Assembly: GCA_027488855.1 (NCBI GenBank) | Contig: JAIYAV010000144.1 | Coordinates: 1 to 40,826 of the forward strand | Reading direction: 5' to 3' | Source: Saprospiraceae bacterium | GTDB lineage: Bacteria > Bacteroidota > Bacteroidia > Chitinophagales > Saprospiraceae | Length of the DNA stretch: 40,826 bases | Shown: positions 14,009 to 22,276 of the stretch, piece by piece | Position numbering within the stretch: the first letter of the stretch is position 1 | Layout: every line of letters begins with the position of its first letter | Program-made: the position numbers and the translations under genes | The notes under the pieces: generated by a model | Database searches by the model: none | The model's input: only the letters and a program-made list of their open reading frames with translations | Told to the model about the DNA's origin: nothing

Positions 14009-16369
14009 ATGCAAGTTTATAGAATTTTATTGCTGTTTTGTTTTATTCCTGCACTTACCTTGGCTTCTGGCCAATCAACTCAAGTACAGGTTATTCGAGG
14101 AAGTATTGCTGACGCCACGCTGAAAGCGCCACTCGAAGGGGCCAACATTGTTTTACTTTCATTGAGCCCAAACCTGGGAACCAGCTCCAATGCCGAGGGC
14201 CAATTCCGCATTGAGGCAGTACCCATTGGTCGTCATGCGTTAAAAGTGAGTTTCGTAGGCTACAAAGACCTGTATCTCAACAATATTTCTGTGGAATCGG
14301 GCAAAGAGACCTTCCTGAATATTGAACTGGAAGAAGACATTCAACAAGCCAATACGGTCACGATCCGTGCAAAATCAGACAAAACCAAAGCGCTCAACGA
14401 ATTTGCTGCCGTCAGTGCCCGCCAATTCAGTGTAGAAGAAACCCGACGCTTCGCCGCCAGCTTGTACGACCCCGCCCGCATGGCCACTGCTTTTGCGGGT
14501 GTAAACAGCTCAGGCGGTGATGGCAACGCACTCGTCATTAGGGGCAATGCACCAAATGGACTATTGTGGCGCATGGAAGGGGTAGACGTACCCAATCCCA
14601 ACCACTTCGCCCGGGTGGGTACCTCAGGCGGAGGAATCTCTATTCTAAGCGCCCAGTTGCTGAGCAATTCCGACTTCTTCACTGGAGCCTTCCCTGCTGA
14701 ATACGGCAATGCCTTGGCAGGTGTATTCGACATCAAACTGCGCAAAGGCAACAATGAAAAACGGGAACACACGCTGGCGGCCAGCATTATTGGGGTAGAT
14801 GTGGCAATTGAAGGCCCGTTTACAAAAGGATACGCGGGATCCTATTTGATCAACTACCGCTATGGCTTTTTATCCCTGATTCAAAAACTGGGCTTAAATG
14901 TGGGCGACGCGCCTACTGAGTTTCAGGATCTGTCTTTCAACATCCACCTTCCCACCAAAAAACTGGGACAATTCAGCATCTTTGGGTTTGGAGGGCTGAG
15001 CCAACAGGCTATTGCAGCCGTGCCCGACTCCAACTTGTGGAAAATAGATGGGGATCGGCGGTTTGGTCGACTCGATGCTTCAAATACCGGCGCCATCGGG
15101 CTGACCCACAGTTTGCTACTTGGTAAAAAAACGGCCATCAAAAGCATTGTTTCGCTTAATGGCTATGCCTACCGGGAGGAAGACTCGCGTTATGAGCGTG
15201 CGAATCAGCCGCTTGTTTTCACCCGTGACAACCGTTTTGCTGAACAAAACATCACTTTTTCAATTCTTGCCAACCACAAATTCAATCCCAAATTTTCGCT
15301 TCGCTTTGGCGCATACAGCAGCATCAAAAGTTTCGCATTGCGCCAGCGTGAACTAGTGAGTGGCAAATTGACTGATCGAATCAAAAACCAAGGAAAAACC
15401 AACTTGCTCAATGCTTTTGCCCAAGGTAAGCTTCGTTTTTCTGAACGCTTATCACTGCTCATGGGACTGCACGTTCAACACTTGTACCTCAACCAAAAAA
15501 CAGCGCTGGAGCCTCGGGCGGCCTGGACCTGGGCGCTTTCATCCAAGCAAAGTTTGGCTTTGGGCTACGGGCTTCATTCACAAATACAACCCCTGGGCAA
15601 TTACTTTGCTCGGGTCATTCGGGGCAAGGATACCGTTTTGGTCAACAAAAACATGGGCTTTACGCGGGCGCATCACCTTGTTCTGGCGCACAATTGGCAA
15701 TTCGTGCCCAATTGGAACCTCAAAACTGAACTCTACTACCAATCCTTGTTCAAGGCCCCCATTACTGCTGGGCGGGCTACCAATTTCAGTTTGTTGAACA
15801 TGGACGATGATTTTACCATTGATGCACTGGAGAACCAGGGCAGGGGAAAAAACTACGGCCTGGAACTTACCCTGGAACGCTACTGGACCGATCAATTTTA
15901 CCTCCTGGCCAGTTTGAGCCTTTTTGAATCTACTTACCTGGCCTCAGATGGGCAGTGGCGCAATACCCGCTTCAATGCCAATACCACAGCTACTTTTTTA
16001 ATCGGTAAAGAATGGGCTTTCAAGAACCGCCGCAACCCCTCCGCCCTGGGTTTGGACTTGCGCTATTCTCATGCAGGAGGCCAACGGGTAGTGCCGATTG
16101 ATTTGCTAAAATCACGCCAGCAGGGTCGTACCATCACCATCCCTACCCGAATTTATGATGAAAAACTGCCCGCTTTTCACCGCCTTGATGTTCAAATGGA
16201 ATGGCGGGTGCAATATCCACACCTGACGGGAAGTACCATCCTGGGCGTTCAAAATGCGACCAATCATCCTAACCCGGTTCGGCAAAGTTTCAACGCCGCA
16301 ACTGGAAAAATCCAGTACAGCTACCTGGCCGGAATCATCCCCGTTTTAGGTTATCGGGTTGAATTTTAG
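14009..16369 (+). CDS. TonB-dependent receptor with carboxypeptidase-like N-terminal domain
   Basis: A 786-residue outer-membrane protein. A signal peptide (1-22, ending LASGQS) is followed by a CarboxypepD_reg-like beta-sandwich (about 28-112; VIRGSIADATLKAPLEGANI, FVGYKDLYL), a plug domain (about 140-240; GNALVIRGNAPNGLLWRMEG, VPNPNHFARVG) and a beta-barrel to the end, which closes with the aromatic-terminated strand YRVEF. No TonB box is obvious. It is shorter than SusC-type receptors and no SusD partner is adjacent, so it is not a polysaccharide-utilisation pair; metals, cofactors or peptides are possible cargo. It is followed by a membrane protein gene 49 bases downstream. The family is certain; the ligand is unknown. 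Confidence 0.92.
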   Translation: MQVYRILLLFCFIPALTLASGQSTQVQVIRGSIADATLKAPLEGANIVLLSLSPNLGTSSNAEGQFRIEAVPIGRHALKVSFVGYKDLYLNNISVESGKETFLNIELEEDIQQANTVTIRAKSDKTKALNEFAAVSARQFSVEETRRFAASLYDPARMATAFAGVNSSGGDGNALVIRGNAPNGLLWRMEGVDVPNPNHFARVGTSGGGISILSAQLLSNSDFFTGAFPAEYGNALAGVFDIKLRKGNNEKREHTLAASIIGVDVAIEGPFTKGYAGSYLINYRYGFLSLIQKLGLNVGDAPTEFQDLSFNIHLPTKKLGQFSIFGFGGLSQQAIAAVPDSNLWKIDGDRRFGRLDASNTGAIGLTHSLLLGKKTAIKSIVSLNGYAYREEDSRYERANQPLVFTRDNRFAEQNITFSILANHKFNPKFSLRFGAYSSIKSFALRQRELVSGKLTDRIKNQGKTNLLNAFAQGKLRFSERLSLLMGLHVQHLYLNQKTALEPRAAWTWALSSKQSLALGYGLHSQIQPLGNYFARVIRGKDTVLVNKNMGFTRAHHLVLAHNWQFVPNWNLKTELYYQSLFKAPITAGRATNFSLLNMDDDFTIDALENQGRGKNYGLELTLERYWTDQFYLLASLSLFESTYLASDGQWRNTRFNANTTATFLIGKEWAFKNRRNPSALGLDLRYSHAGGQRVVPIDLLKSRQQGRTITIPTRIYDEKLPAFHRLDVQMEWRVQYPHLTGSTILGVQNATNHPNPVRQSFNAATGKIQYSYLAGIIPVLGYRVEF

Positions 16370-16418
16370 TGCTTTTCTAAAATCTGTTTATCTTCAACCT
16401 TCACCAAAACCTAAAACC

Positions 16419-16970
16419 ATGCTTGCCAAACTACAAAAATGGGCCACTGGCCGCAACGTGATCATCCTGATCATTCTCGATCTGATTTTTATGTTAGGCG
16501 TTATGCCGTACATGCAACTCCTGATGGCTCTGGTCATGAATCAACATCCACAACCCATCGACTTGAGTATCCCGACCTGGACCCCTGATCAGGGTTTCGC
16601 ACTGATTGAATCTTATGGTGAGGCTGGTCGCAAACTGTACCGCACCATTGAACTCACTGCGGATGTGGTTTATCCGCTGGTTTATGGTTTTGCTTTCGCG
16701 CTGTTGATTACTTTTTTGGTGCGCAAGATGGCTCCAACGAACAAGTGGATGCCTTATCTGGCTTTTTTGCCACTGCTTGGGATGTTGTTCGATTACGCAG
16801 AGAACGTTTGTATCATCACCTTGCTCAGTACTTATCCACAAAAACTGATACTGATTGCACAGCTAGGAGGGATTTTTACTTTGTTCAAATGGATCTTTGC
16901 CTTTTCAGGCATGGCCGTAGCCTTGATTGGCTTGATTGTTTGGGGAGTGAAAGGAATAGCTAAGCGGTAA
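16419..16970 (+). CDS. Four-helix membrane protein, unknown function
   Basis: The ATG at 16419 is preferred because it follows a leader-like ACCTAAAACC and avoids overlap with the receptor gene; a start at 16359 would overlap it by 11 bases. The 183-residue protein has hydrophobic segments at about 13-40, 82-103, 113-135 and 142-172 (numbered from this start), with a polar extracytoplasmic loop (NQHPQPIDLSIPTWTPDQGF). I do not recognise the family. Position behind the TonB-dependent receptor suggests co-transcription, and it might be an accessory inner-membrane protein, but no motif supports a mechanism. Confidence 0.75.
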   Translation: MLAKLQKWATGRNVIILIILDLIFMLGVMPYMQLLMALVMNQHPQPIDLSIPTWTPDQGFALIESYGEAGRKLYRTIELTADVVYPLVYGFAFALLITFLVRKMAPTNKWMPYLAFLPLLGMLFDYAENVCIITLLSTYPQKLILIAQLGGIFTLFKWIFAFSGMAVALIGLIVWGVKGIAKR

Positions 16971-17001
16971 ACAAAGACTGGCATAGGAACAAACCTTTTT
17001 G

Positions 17002-17009
17002 TATTTTTG
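17002..17009 (+). promoter_or_regulatory. Candidate -7 promoter element
   Basis: TATTTTTG matches the Bacteroidota -7 consensus TAnnTTTG and lies 24 bases before the ATG at 17033. I see no TTTG-type -33 element at the expected distance. Confidence 0.35.
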
Positions 17010-17032
17010 TTATCAGCTAAAACGATGGATCA

Positions 17033-17245
17033 ATGACTATTGATGCAAGGAAATTACATTTGATTAAACGTTTGATGGACATCGAGAATGAGGCCATTCT
17101 CGATAAATTAGAGGCCATCGTAGATGCAGACCCCCTTGACTTGCTTTTGGCCGAGGTCGAACGCATCAACAATCATGATACAACTGATTTTCTTTCATTT
17201 GCCAGCACTCATGAACTAGCTGATCATTTGGGTGTAAAACTATAG
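17033..17245 (+). CDS. Small helical antitoxin-like protein
   Basis: A 70-residue acidic protein. Its first half (IDARKLHLIKRLMDIENEAI, then LDKLEAIVD) is a helix pair resembling many small Bacteroidota and cyanobacterial proteins annotated as antitoxin components of type II modules. No toxin ORF follows: the next gene at 17338 encodes a secreted protein, so it would be an orphan or a decayed module. A -7-like element lies 24 bases upstream. The resemblance is from memory, so the functional call is tentative; the coding call is moderately good. Confidence 0.6.
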   Translation: MTIDARKLHLIKRLMDIENEAILDKLEAIVDADPLDLLLAEVERINNHDTTDFLSFASTHELADHLGVKL

Positions 17246-17287
17246 ACCTTTTGTAGGATTTTTTATCTCTCCCCCTTTATGAGGATG

Positions 17288-17327
17288 TTTTTGTTCCCTC
17301 AAAGCCGCAGCTTTGTACCAACAAAAA
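17288..17327. repeat. Stem-loop just before a secreted-protein gene
   Basis: Outer stem TTTTTGTT/AACAAAAA (17288-17295, 17320-17327), a symmetric 4x4 internal loop, inner stem CAAAGC/GCTTTG (17300-17305, 17310-17315) and a tetraloop. It ends 10 bases before the ATG at 17338, so it may terminate the small gene upstream or affect translation of the next. Confidence 0.6.
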
Positions 17328-17337
17328 TAGCCAAGCC

Positions 17338-17844
17338 ATGCGACCCATTTTCCTGTTCATTACACTATTCTATTGTGCCGTTCAAAGTTTACAAGCCCAA
17401 AGCCAACCCATTCAATCCCCCCGATTGGCGGTTCAACCCAAAGTGCGGGCAGTGGATTTGAGCCTCAAACCCGAGCTGAACTTTAATGGAGAACCACAAC
17501 AACTCTACCGATCTCCTCAACAGCGGGTGGTTCTGCTCACAGTGCGCAATACTGGCCCCATTGCTACTGGAGCCTTTAGTGTCGAAGTCATCTACAACTG
17601 GCGGGTGGATCATGAGTCTTTCACCGCCCAAAGCCTCAAAAGAACCCAAAACATCAACGCTTTGGCCGCAGGCCAACAAGTCCAAGTAGAATTTGTGGTG
17701 CCCGACAATTTGATCCACCGCAACGCACCCTATGGCTCAGCCAACGTAACGCTCAGCTTCAAAGTAGATGCAACAGGTGTAGTCGCCGAAATGTCTGAAA
17801 GCAACAATACGGCCAGCCTAAGTTTGCCCATTGTTAATCAATAA
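17338..17844 (+). CDS. Secreted CARDB-like protein
   Basis: A 168-residue protein with a signal peptide (1-20, ending SLQAQ). The mature part has the hallmarks of a CARDB / Ig-like adhesion domain: VVLLTVRNTGPIATGAFSVE, a central strand region NINALAAGQQVQVEFVVP, and the C-terminal signature ATGVVAEMSESNNTASL, where the DxxxxxxESNNT pattern is typical. Such domains occur in cell-surface and secreted proteins and probably mediate binding. No T9SS tail is present, so it is likely periplasmic. It converges with the SDR gene, leaving only 15 bases between the stops. Confidence 0.78.
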   Translation: MRPIFLFITLFYCAVQSLQAQSQPIQSPRLAVQPKVRAVDLSLKPELNFNGEPQQLYRSPQQRVVLLTVRNTGPIATGAFSVEVIYNWRVDHESFTAQSLKRTQNINALAAGQQVQVEFVVPDNLIHRNAPYGSANVTLSFKVDATGVVAEMSESNNTASLSLPIVNQ

Positions 17845-17859
17845 AACTCAAGCAGCTTC

Positions 17860-18561
17860 TTATACCCGTACTGCGCTCATCCCCCCATCTGCGTGAATAA
17901 CCTGCCCCGTGATCCACGCAGCATCAGCATTCAACAAAAAGTTAGCCAGAGCAGCTAGTTCGCTGGCAGCTCCTACTCTTTTGAGGGGGTGCCGATTGGC
18001 GGCAGCTTCCCGTTTTTCATCACTGCTCAAAAGGCGTGCGGCCAATGGGGTGTCGGTCAAAGAAGGAGCAATACAATTCACCCGAATGCCCGGCGCCAGT
18101 TCAGCAGCCAAGGAGCGAGTCAAGCCTTCTACCGCCCCCTTAGCCGCAGCGATGCTGCTATGAAAAGGCATCCCTTGACCAACCGCTACCGTACTGAACA
18201 ATACGATGCTGCTCCCCGGATTTTTTTTCAGGGCCTTCAGCCCAGCCTGAATGCTTTTGATGGCACCCACTACATTGATCTCAAGGTCTTCCCGAAAAGC
18301 AGCGAGTGGCAAACTGGCAAAAGCCCGCAGATTGATGCTACCAGGGCAATACACCAAGCCATGCAAATTTTCAGGAATCATACTAGCGGGAATATCCTCC
18401 GCACTCACATCCAGCACATGATGGGTTACGCCGGGTAACTCGCCCAATTCACCCAGCGTGCGCGAAATAACGGTGACCTCATTGCCTTGTTCCAGCAATT
18501 TCCTACTAATTTCCAATCCAATTCCGTGGCTTCCACCGACCACCAGATAATGTTTTGACAT
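17860..18561 (-). CDS. Short-chain dehydrogenase/reductase family protein lacking the catalytic Tyr
   Basis: A 233-residue soluble Rossmann-fold protein. The dinucleotide motif is GGSHGIG (9-15), with Asn96 in EINVVGA and Ser123 in LFSTVA placed as in classical SDRs. At the catalytic YxxxK position the sequence is SSIAAAK (135-141): Lys141 is present but the Tyr four residues earlier is Ile137. The usual NNAG is replaced by YCPGS (71-75). The C-terminal region (ITGQVIHADGG) is typical. It may use another proton donor, or bind NAD(P) without classical catalysis. It is divergent from an FeS photolyase gene with an operator-like palindrome between them, so a light- or damage-linked role is possible. 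Confidence 0.85.
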   Translation of the reverse strand: MSKHYLVVGGSHGIGLEISRKLLEQGNEVTVISRTLGELGELPGVTHHVLDVSAEDIPASMIPENLHGLVYCPGSINLRAFASLPLAAFREDLEINVVGAIKSIQAGLKALKKNPGSSIVLFSTVAVGQGMPFHSSIAAAKGAVEGLTRSLAAELAPGIRVNCIAPSLTDTPLAARLLSSDEKREAAANRHPLKRVGAASELAALANFLLNADAAWITGQVIHADGGMSAVRV

Positions 18562-18587
18562 GGCTCAATCCTTTTGATGTGGTGCTA

Positions 18588-18621
18588 AGAACAAACTTCG
18601 TGACGCTTTGTTTAGAACAAA
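18588..18621. promoter_or_regulatory. Operator-like repeats in a divergent promoter region
   Basis: In the 81-base gap between the SDR and photolyase genes, TTTGTT-TAG-AACAAA (18607-18621) is a perfect 6-3-6 palindrome, and AGAACAAA occurs twice in direct orientation (18588-18595 and 18614-18621). This fits a binding site for a regulator acting on both genes. The regulator is not encoded in the window. Confidence 0.4.
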
Positions 18622-18642
18622 TATCTCATCGAACCATATCCA

Positions 18643-20187
18643 ATGACTTACCATACTTTAAGGCTCATCCTGGGAGATCAGCTCAATGCCCAACATTCCT
18701 GGTTACAGGCCAAAGACCCATCCATTCTGTACGTGTTGATGGAAATTTTGCCCGAAACCCAATACGTCCAGCACCATGTCCAAAAGGTTTGTGCCTTTTT
18801 CCTCGCCATGCGGTCTTTTGCCGAAAGTCTACAGGCAGCAGGGCATTCTGTACAATATTTTCAACTGGATGATCCCGACAACCAGCAAAGTTTTGAGGCG
18901 AATTGTCAGGCACTGATCGAAAGCCATTCCATTCAACGATTTGAATACCAATTGCCCGATGAATGGCGATTGGATCAATTGTTGAAGTCTTTCAGCCAAA
19001 GTCTGTCTATATCCCATCAAGTGTATGACAGCGAGCATTTTCTGAGCACCCGCAACGAACTGGCCGATTTATTCAAGGGCAAAAAGACCTACCTCATGGA
19101 AAGTTTTTACCGCAAAATGCGGGAGAAACACCAAATCCTGATGGAGCCAGATGGCAAAAAACCACTCAATGGGCGCTGGAATTACGATGCGGAAAACCGC
19201 AAAAAAATGCCTGCAAACATCAGCGTTCCACCAACGCTGGCGCAATACCGCGATGTCGAAGACATTCTACTTATGCTGGAAAAAATGGGGGTAAAAACCC
19301 TGGGTTCGGTTGAAGCAAAGCATTTCAATTGGCCAGCTACTCGCACTGAAAGTCTGGCATTGCTGGAGCATTTTGTACAAATTCGCCTACGGTCTTTTGG
19401 TGATTACCAGGACGCCATGACCGATCGGGATTGGTTGTTGTTCCACTCTCGACTGTCCTTTTCCATGAACGTGAAATTGATCCATCCCCGCGAAGTAGTG
19501 GATGCCTGTATCAGCTATTGGCAAAAAGATCAAAAAAATGTACCCTATGCTGCACTGGAAGGTTTCGTGAGGCAAATCATCGGTTGGCGGGAATACATGC
19601 GCGGGGTTTATTGGGCGGAAATGCCGAATTTCGCGCAGCTCAACTATTTTGATCATCAGGCAAAACTCCCCACCTGGTACTGGACTGGCCAGACCAAAAT
19701 GCGCTGCCTGGCACATGCCATTGGTCAATCCCTAGATCGAGCCTATGCCCACCACATCCAACGCCTGATGCTCACTGGTAATTTTGCCCTACTATTAGGC
19801 GTGCACCCCGATGAGGTAGACGCCTGGTACCTGGGCATTTACATTGACGCTGTGGAGTGGGTTGAAATTACCAATACCCGAGGCATGAGTCAGTTTGCCG
19901 ACGGTGGAATTGTCGGGACGAAGCCCTACGTTTCCAGCGCCAATTACATCCACAAAATGAGTGACCACTGTGGTAAATGCCATTACGATAAGTCCTTGCG
20001 TTATGGCCACAAAGCCTGTCCTTTTAATGCGCTTTATTGGGATTTTTACGATCGCCATGCCCAAAAACTGCGTGGCAATCCCCGCATTGGCATGGCTTAT
20101 CAGGTTTGGGACAAAATGGACGCGGAAGAACGTACTCAGATTCTGCAGCAGGCCGAGTGGATTAAAAACAATGTAGATTCCCTTTAG
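18643..20187 (+). CDS. Iron-sulfur (6-4)-type photolyase/cryptochrome (FeS-BCP, PhrB-like)
   Basis: A 514-residue protein of the prokaryotic class represented by Agrobacterium PhrB. The N-terminal alpha/beta domain (1-130; LRLILGDQLN at the start) should bind the antenna chromophore, and the helical C-terminal part binds FAD (for example GFVRQIIGWREYMRG and the region LTGNFALLLGVHPDEVDAW). Four cysteines, Cys355, Cys443, Cys446 and Cys459 (CGKC and KAC), have the same spacing as the four [4Fe-4S] ligands of PhrB (350, 438, 441, 454). These enzymes repair (6-4) photoproducts in DNA with blue light. It is transcribed divergently from the atypical SDR gene. Class assignment is strong. Confidence 0.93.
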   Translation: MTYHTLRLILGDQLNAQHSWLQAKDPSILYVLMEILPETQYVQHHVQKVCAFFLAMRSFAESLQAAGHSVQYFQLDDPDNQQSFEANCQALIESHSIQRFEYQLPDEWRLDQLLKSFSQSLSISHQVYDSEHFLSTRNELADLFKGKKTYLMESFYRKMREKHQILMEPDGKKPLNGRWNYDAENRKKMPANISVPPTLAQYRDVEDILLMLEKMGVKTLGSVEAKHFNWPATRTESLALLEHFVQIRLRSFGDYQDAMTDRDWLLFHSRLSFSMNVKLIHPREVVDACISYWQKDQKNVPYAALEGFVRQIIGWREYMRGVYWAEMPNFAQLNYFDHQAKLPTWYWTGQTKMRCLAHAIGQSLDRAYAHHIQRLMLTGNFALLLGVHPDEVDAWYLGIYIDAVEWVEITNTRGMSQFADGGIVGTKPYVSSANYIHKMSDHCGKCHYDKSLRYGHKACPFNALYWDFYDRHAQKLRGNPRIGMAYQVWDKMDAEERTQILQQAEWIKNNVDSL

Positions 20188-20261
20188 TGGATTAGGGCAC
20201 AAAAATTAAATGTATATACAACTAATTTCAAACTGGTGCTGTTTTCCCTTAAACTCTTTGC

Positions 20262-21140
20262 ATGAAACGCAAGGCATTCATCAAAACTGTATCAGGAGCT
20301 GCGCTTATGATGACGATGGGATCTTTTCAAAACTTCCGCGATGAGCTGGAAGAACAAGACATAAAAATGCCCCTTTTGTTCTTGGGCCACGGTTCGCCCA
20401 TGAACGGCATTGAAGACAACGCTTTTAGCCAAAGTTGGAAACAACTGGCCCAAGACATCCCTACTCCAAAGGCGGTTTTGGTGGTCTCGGCGCATTGGCT
20501 CACCCGGGGTACCCACGTTACCGCGATGCCCATGCCCAAAACCATTCACGATTTTGGGGGATTTCCGCAAGCCTTGTTCGATGTACAATACCCTGCTCCT
20601 GGTGACCCGGTATTGGCAGAAAATACCCGCAAACTGATCACCAAAACCGAAGTAGGTTTGGATCATGAATGGGGACTTGACCACGGTACCTGGACGGTGA
20701 TTCGACACATGTACCCGGAGGCGAATATTCCGGTATTGCAACTAAGCATCGATTATTACAAATCGCCTCAGTATCATTACGAACTGATTCAGGAATTGGC
20801 GGAGCTGCGCAAAAAAGGAGTGCTCATCGTTGGCAGTGGCAATATGGTGCACAACCTGCGCATGGTTGCCTGGGAGCACTTGCAAAAGGAGTCCTATGGC
20901 TTCGATTGGGCCATTGAGATGAACGAGGTTTTTAAACAACACATCAGCGATGGCAATCACCAGCCCCTGATCAATTATGAAAATTTGAACAAATCGGCCA
21001 AGTTGGCTATTCCTACTCCTGATCATTATTATCCGCTGCTTTACATTTTGGGCTTGCAGGATAAAAATGATCCAGTACATTTTTTCAATGACAAAGCGGT
21101 AGGTGGGTCTTTGACAATGACTTCGGTGAAATTGGGGTAA
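20262..21140 (+). CDS. ygiD: 4,5-DOPA dioxygenase extradiol-like protein (YgiD/LigB family)
   Basis: A 292-residue protein with an N-terminal hydrophobic region (MKRKAFIKTVSGAALMMTMG) that could be a signal or anchor; homologues are usually about 260-290 residues. The LigB-type metal ligands are in place: His43 in LGHGSPM, His78 in SAHW and His255 in PTPDHYYPL, with the catalytic His141 in LDHGTW. Family members open catechol rings such as L-DOPA at the 4,5 bond, although many bacterial copies have no proven substrate and may bind zinc. It follows the photolyase gene in the same direction after 74 bases and may be independent. Confidence 0.88.
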   Translation: MKRKAFIKTVSGAALMMTMGSFQNFRDELEEQDIKMPLLFLGHGSPMNGIEDNAFSQSWKQLAQDIPTPKAVLVVSAHWLTRGTHVTAMPMPKTIHDFGGFPQALFDVQYPAPGDPVLAENTRKLITKTEVGLDHEWGLDHGTWTVIRHMYPEANIPVLQLSIDYYKSPQYHYELIQELAELRKKGVLIVGSGNMVHNLRMVAWEHLQKESYGFDWAIEMNEVFKQHISDGNHQPLINYENLNKSAKLAIPTPDHYYPLLYILGLQDKNDPVHFFNDKAVGGSLTMTSVKLG

Positions 21141-21170
21141 GCTTTTCAAAATGCGGACTTGCCAACAATC

Positions 21171-21212
21171 GTATTGATTCCGAATCTGTACCTCAACATT
21201 CGGTTTCAATAC
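21171..21212. terminator. Hairpin between convergent genes
   Basis: Arms GTATTGATTCCGAAT (21171-21185) and ATTCGGTTTCAATAC (21198-21212) pair at 13 of 15 positions with a TT/TT internal loop. The hairpin covers the 3' ends of the dioxygenase-like gene and the phosphatase gene and probably separates their transcripts. No long U tract follows. Confidence 0.5.
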
Positions 21213-21694
21213 TCAATTGCCTCGCTATTCGCTTTTCGCTTTTCGCTTTCCACAATTTTATCCGTCGCCTCATCCAGCATCTGAAACACCTTTTCAAAAC
21301 CATCCAGCCCACCATAATACGGATCGGGCACGGACTGATTTTTACCCGGAGCTGAATAATTCAGGATCATTTCAATTTGTGCCTTAGGGTTTTGCACCTG
21401 TTTGGCCAACAATTGGATTTGGCGCAGGTTGGAATCGTCCATGGCCAGGATGAGGTCAAAATGGAGTAAATCTTCTTTACGGATTTGGCGGGCACGTTGA
21501 TCGCTGATGTCGATGGCATACTGCCGGGCCGTTGATATAGAGCGTTTATCCGGTAATTCACCAGCGTGCCAGTCTCCTATTCCTGCAGAATCCACTTCCC
21601 AGGCCAGACCGGCTTTTTTAACCTTGTCTTTCAAAATGCCTTCCGCCAGAGGTGAACGACAAATGTTGCCAAGGCAAACCATTAGTATTCTCAT
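21206..21694 (-). CDS. Low-molecular-weight protein-tyrosine phosphatase
   Basis: With the start at the ATG ending at 21694 the product has 162 residues and begins MRILMVCLGNICRSPLAEG, placing the P-loop C(X)5R(S) at Cys7-Arg13 as in all members. The general-acid Asp is Asp124 in VPDPYYGG. Members dephosphorylate phosphotyrosine on proteins, for example bacterial tyrosine kinases of polysaccharide export, and relatives act as arsenate reductases. The start 30 bases upstream is less likely because it extends the family N-terminus. The last 14 residues (ESEKRKANSEAIEY) come from a CGCTTTT-type tandem repeat in the DNA (about 21226-21250) and seem to be a non-conserved tail. Confidence 0.92.
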   Translation of the reverse strand: MRILMVCLGNICRSPLAEGILKDKVKKAGLAWEVDSAGIGDWHAGELPDKRSISTARQYAIDISDQRARQIRKEDLLHFDLILAMDDSNLRQIQLLAKQVQNPKAQIEMILNYSAPGKNQSVPDPYYGGLDGFEKVFQMLDEATDKIVESEKRKANSEAIEY

Positions 21695-21724
21695 GGTATT
21701 TATACTTTTAAGTAGCTGATTCAA

Positions 21725-21970
21725 CTACTTTTTTTCCAACGAAAAAAAAACTACTTTTGTTTTCGATTGGGTATTCGTTGTGATCTGTAGGTTCCAACTT
21801 GTACAAAAAGCAAAAACCCGGCGAGAAATATCCCCCGGGCTTGCGGAAACTATCAGTCCTTTTTCAACTCTGCCAGATTTGCTATCCAAATAAGAAAACC
21901 AAATAGACCGAGTAATGCCGCCCAAAAAAAAGGCAGCAACAACTATGGTGGTTAGGGCTTGGGTAGACAT
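21725..21970 (-). CDS. Possible small single-helix membrane protein
   Basis: An 81-residue ORF starting at the ATG ending at 21970; a GGAG lies 3 bases upstream, unusual for these genes. Residues 3-20 (TQALTTIVVAAFFLGGIT) can form one membrane helix, followed by a basic/polar segment with no recognisable domain. It precedes the phosphatase gene on the same strand by about 30 bases. Amino-acid composition is plausible but not decisive, and it may be a spurious ORF. Confidence 0.4.
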   Translation of the reverse strand: MSTQALTTIVVAAFFLGGITRSIWFSYLDSKSGRVEKGLIVSASPGDISRRVFAFCTSWNLQITTNTQSKTKVVFFSLEKK

Positions 21971-22276
21971 GGTCTCCTTTTCTCTCAGTTCCTGCTCCTG
22001 ACTACCAACGGCGCACAAACAAGTAAAGAGGATTGAATTTGCATACTACGCTGATTCCTCTTCGCTGTTTGAACAATTCAAAATTAGGTCGTATTTTCAT
22101 GTTTGGATAGGCATCTTTGCCGCCAATTGTGATCACCAAACCTACATTAGTGCATTTTTTTTGCCGAAACATGCTACATTGATGCCGGATTTTGCTGTTT
22201 TCAAGTATTTGATACCTAGTTCTTTAAAAGAAAAAACCGCAGTTAAAAAAAGCATTTTTGTTTAAAAATCAATGTT
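21971..22276. other. 306-base intergenic region
   Basis: It separates a doubtful minus-strand ORF from a plus-strand gene. It is AT-rich near the right end. I found no hairpin, repeat or convincing promoter; the nearest -7-like sequence is CATCTTTG near 22110, one base off consensus. Confidence 0.5.

Noticed and set aside
14009-16970. TonB-dependent receptor and next gene as a SusC/SusD pair
   Set aside because: The receptor is short for SusC, and the following gene encodes a four-helix membrane protein, not a SusD lipoprotein.
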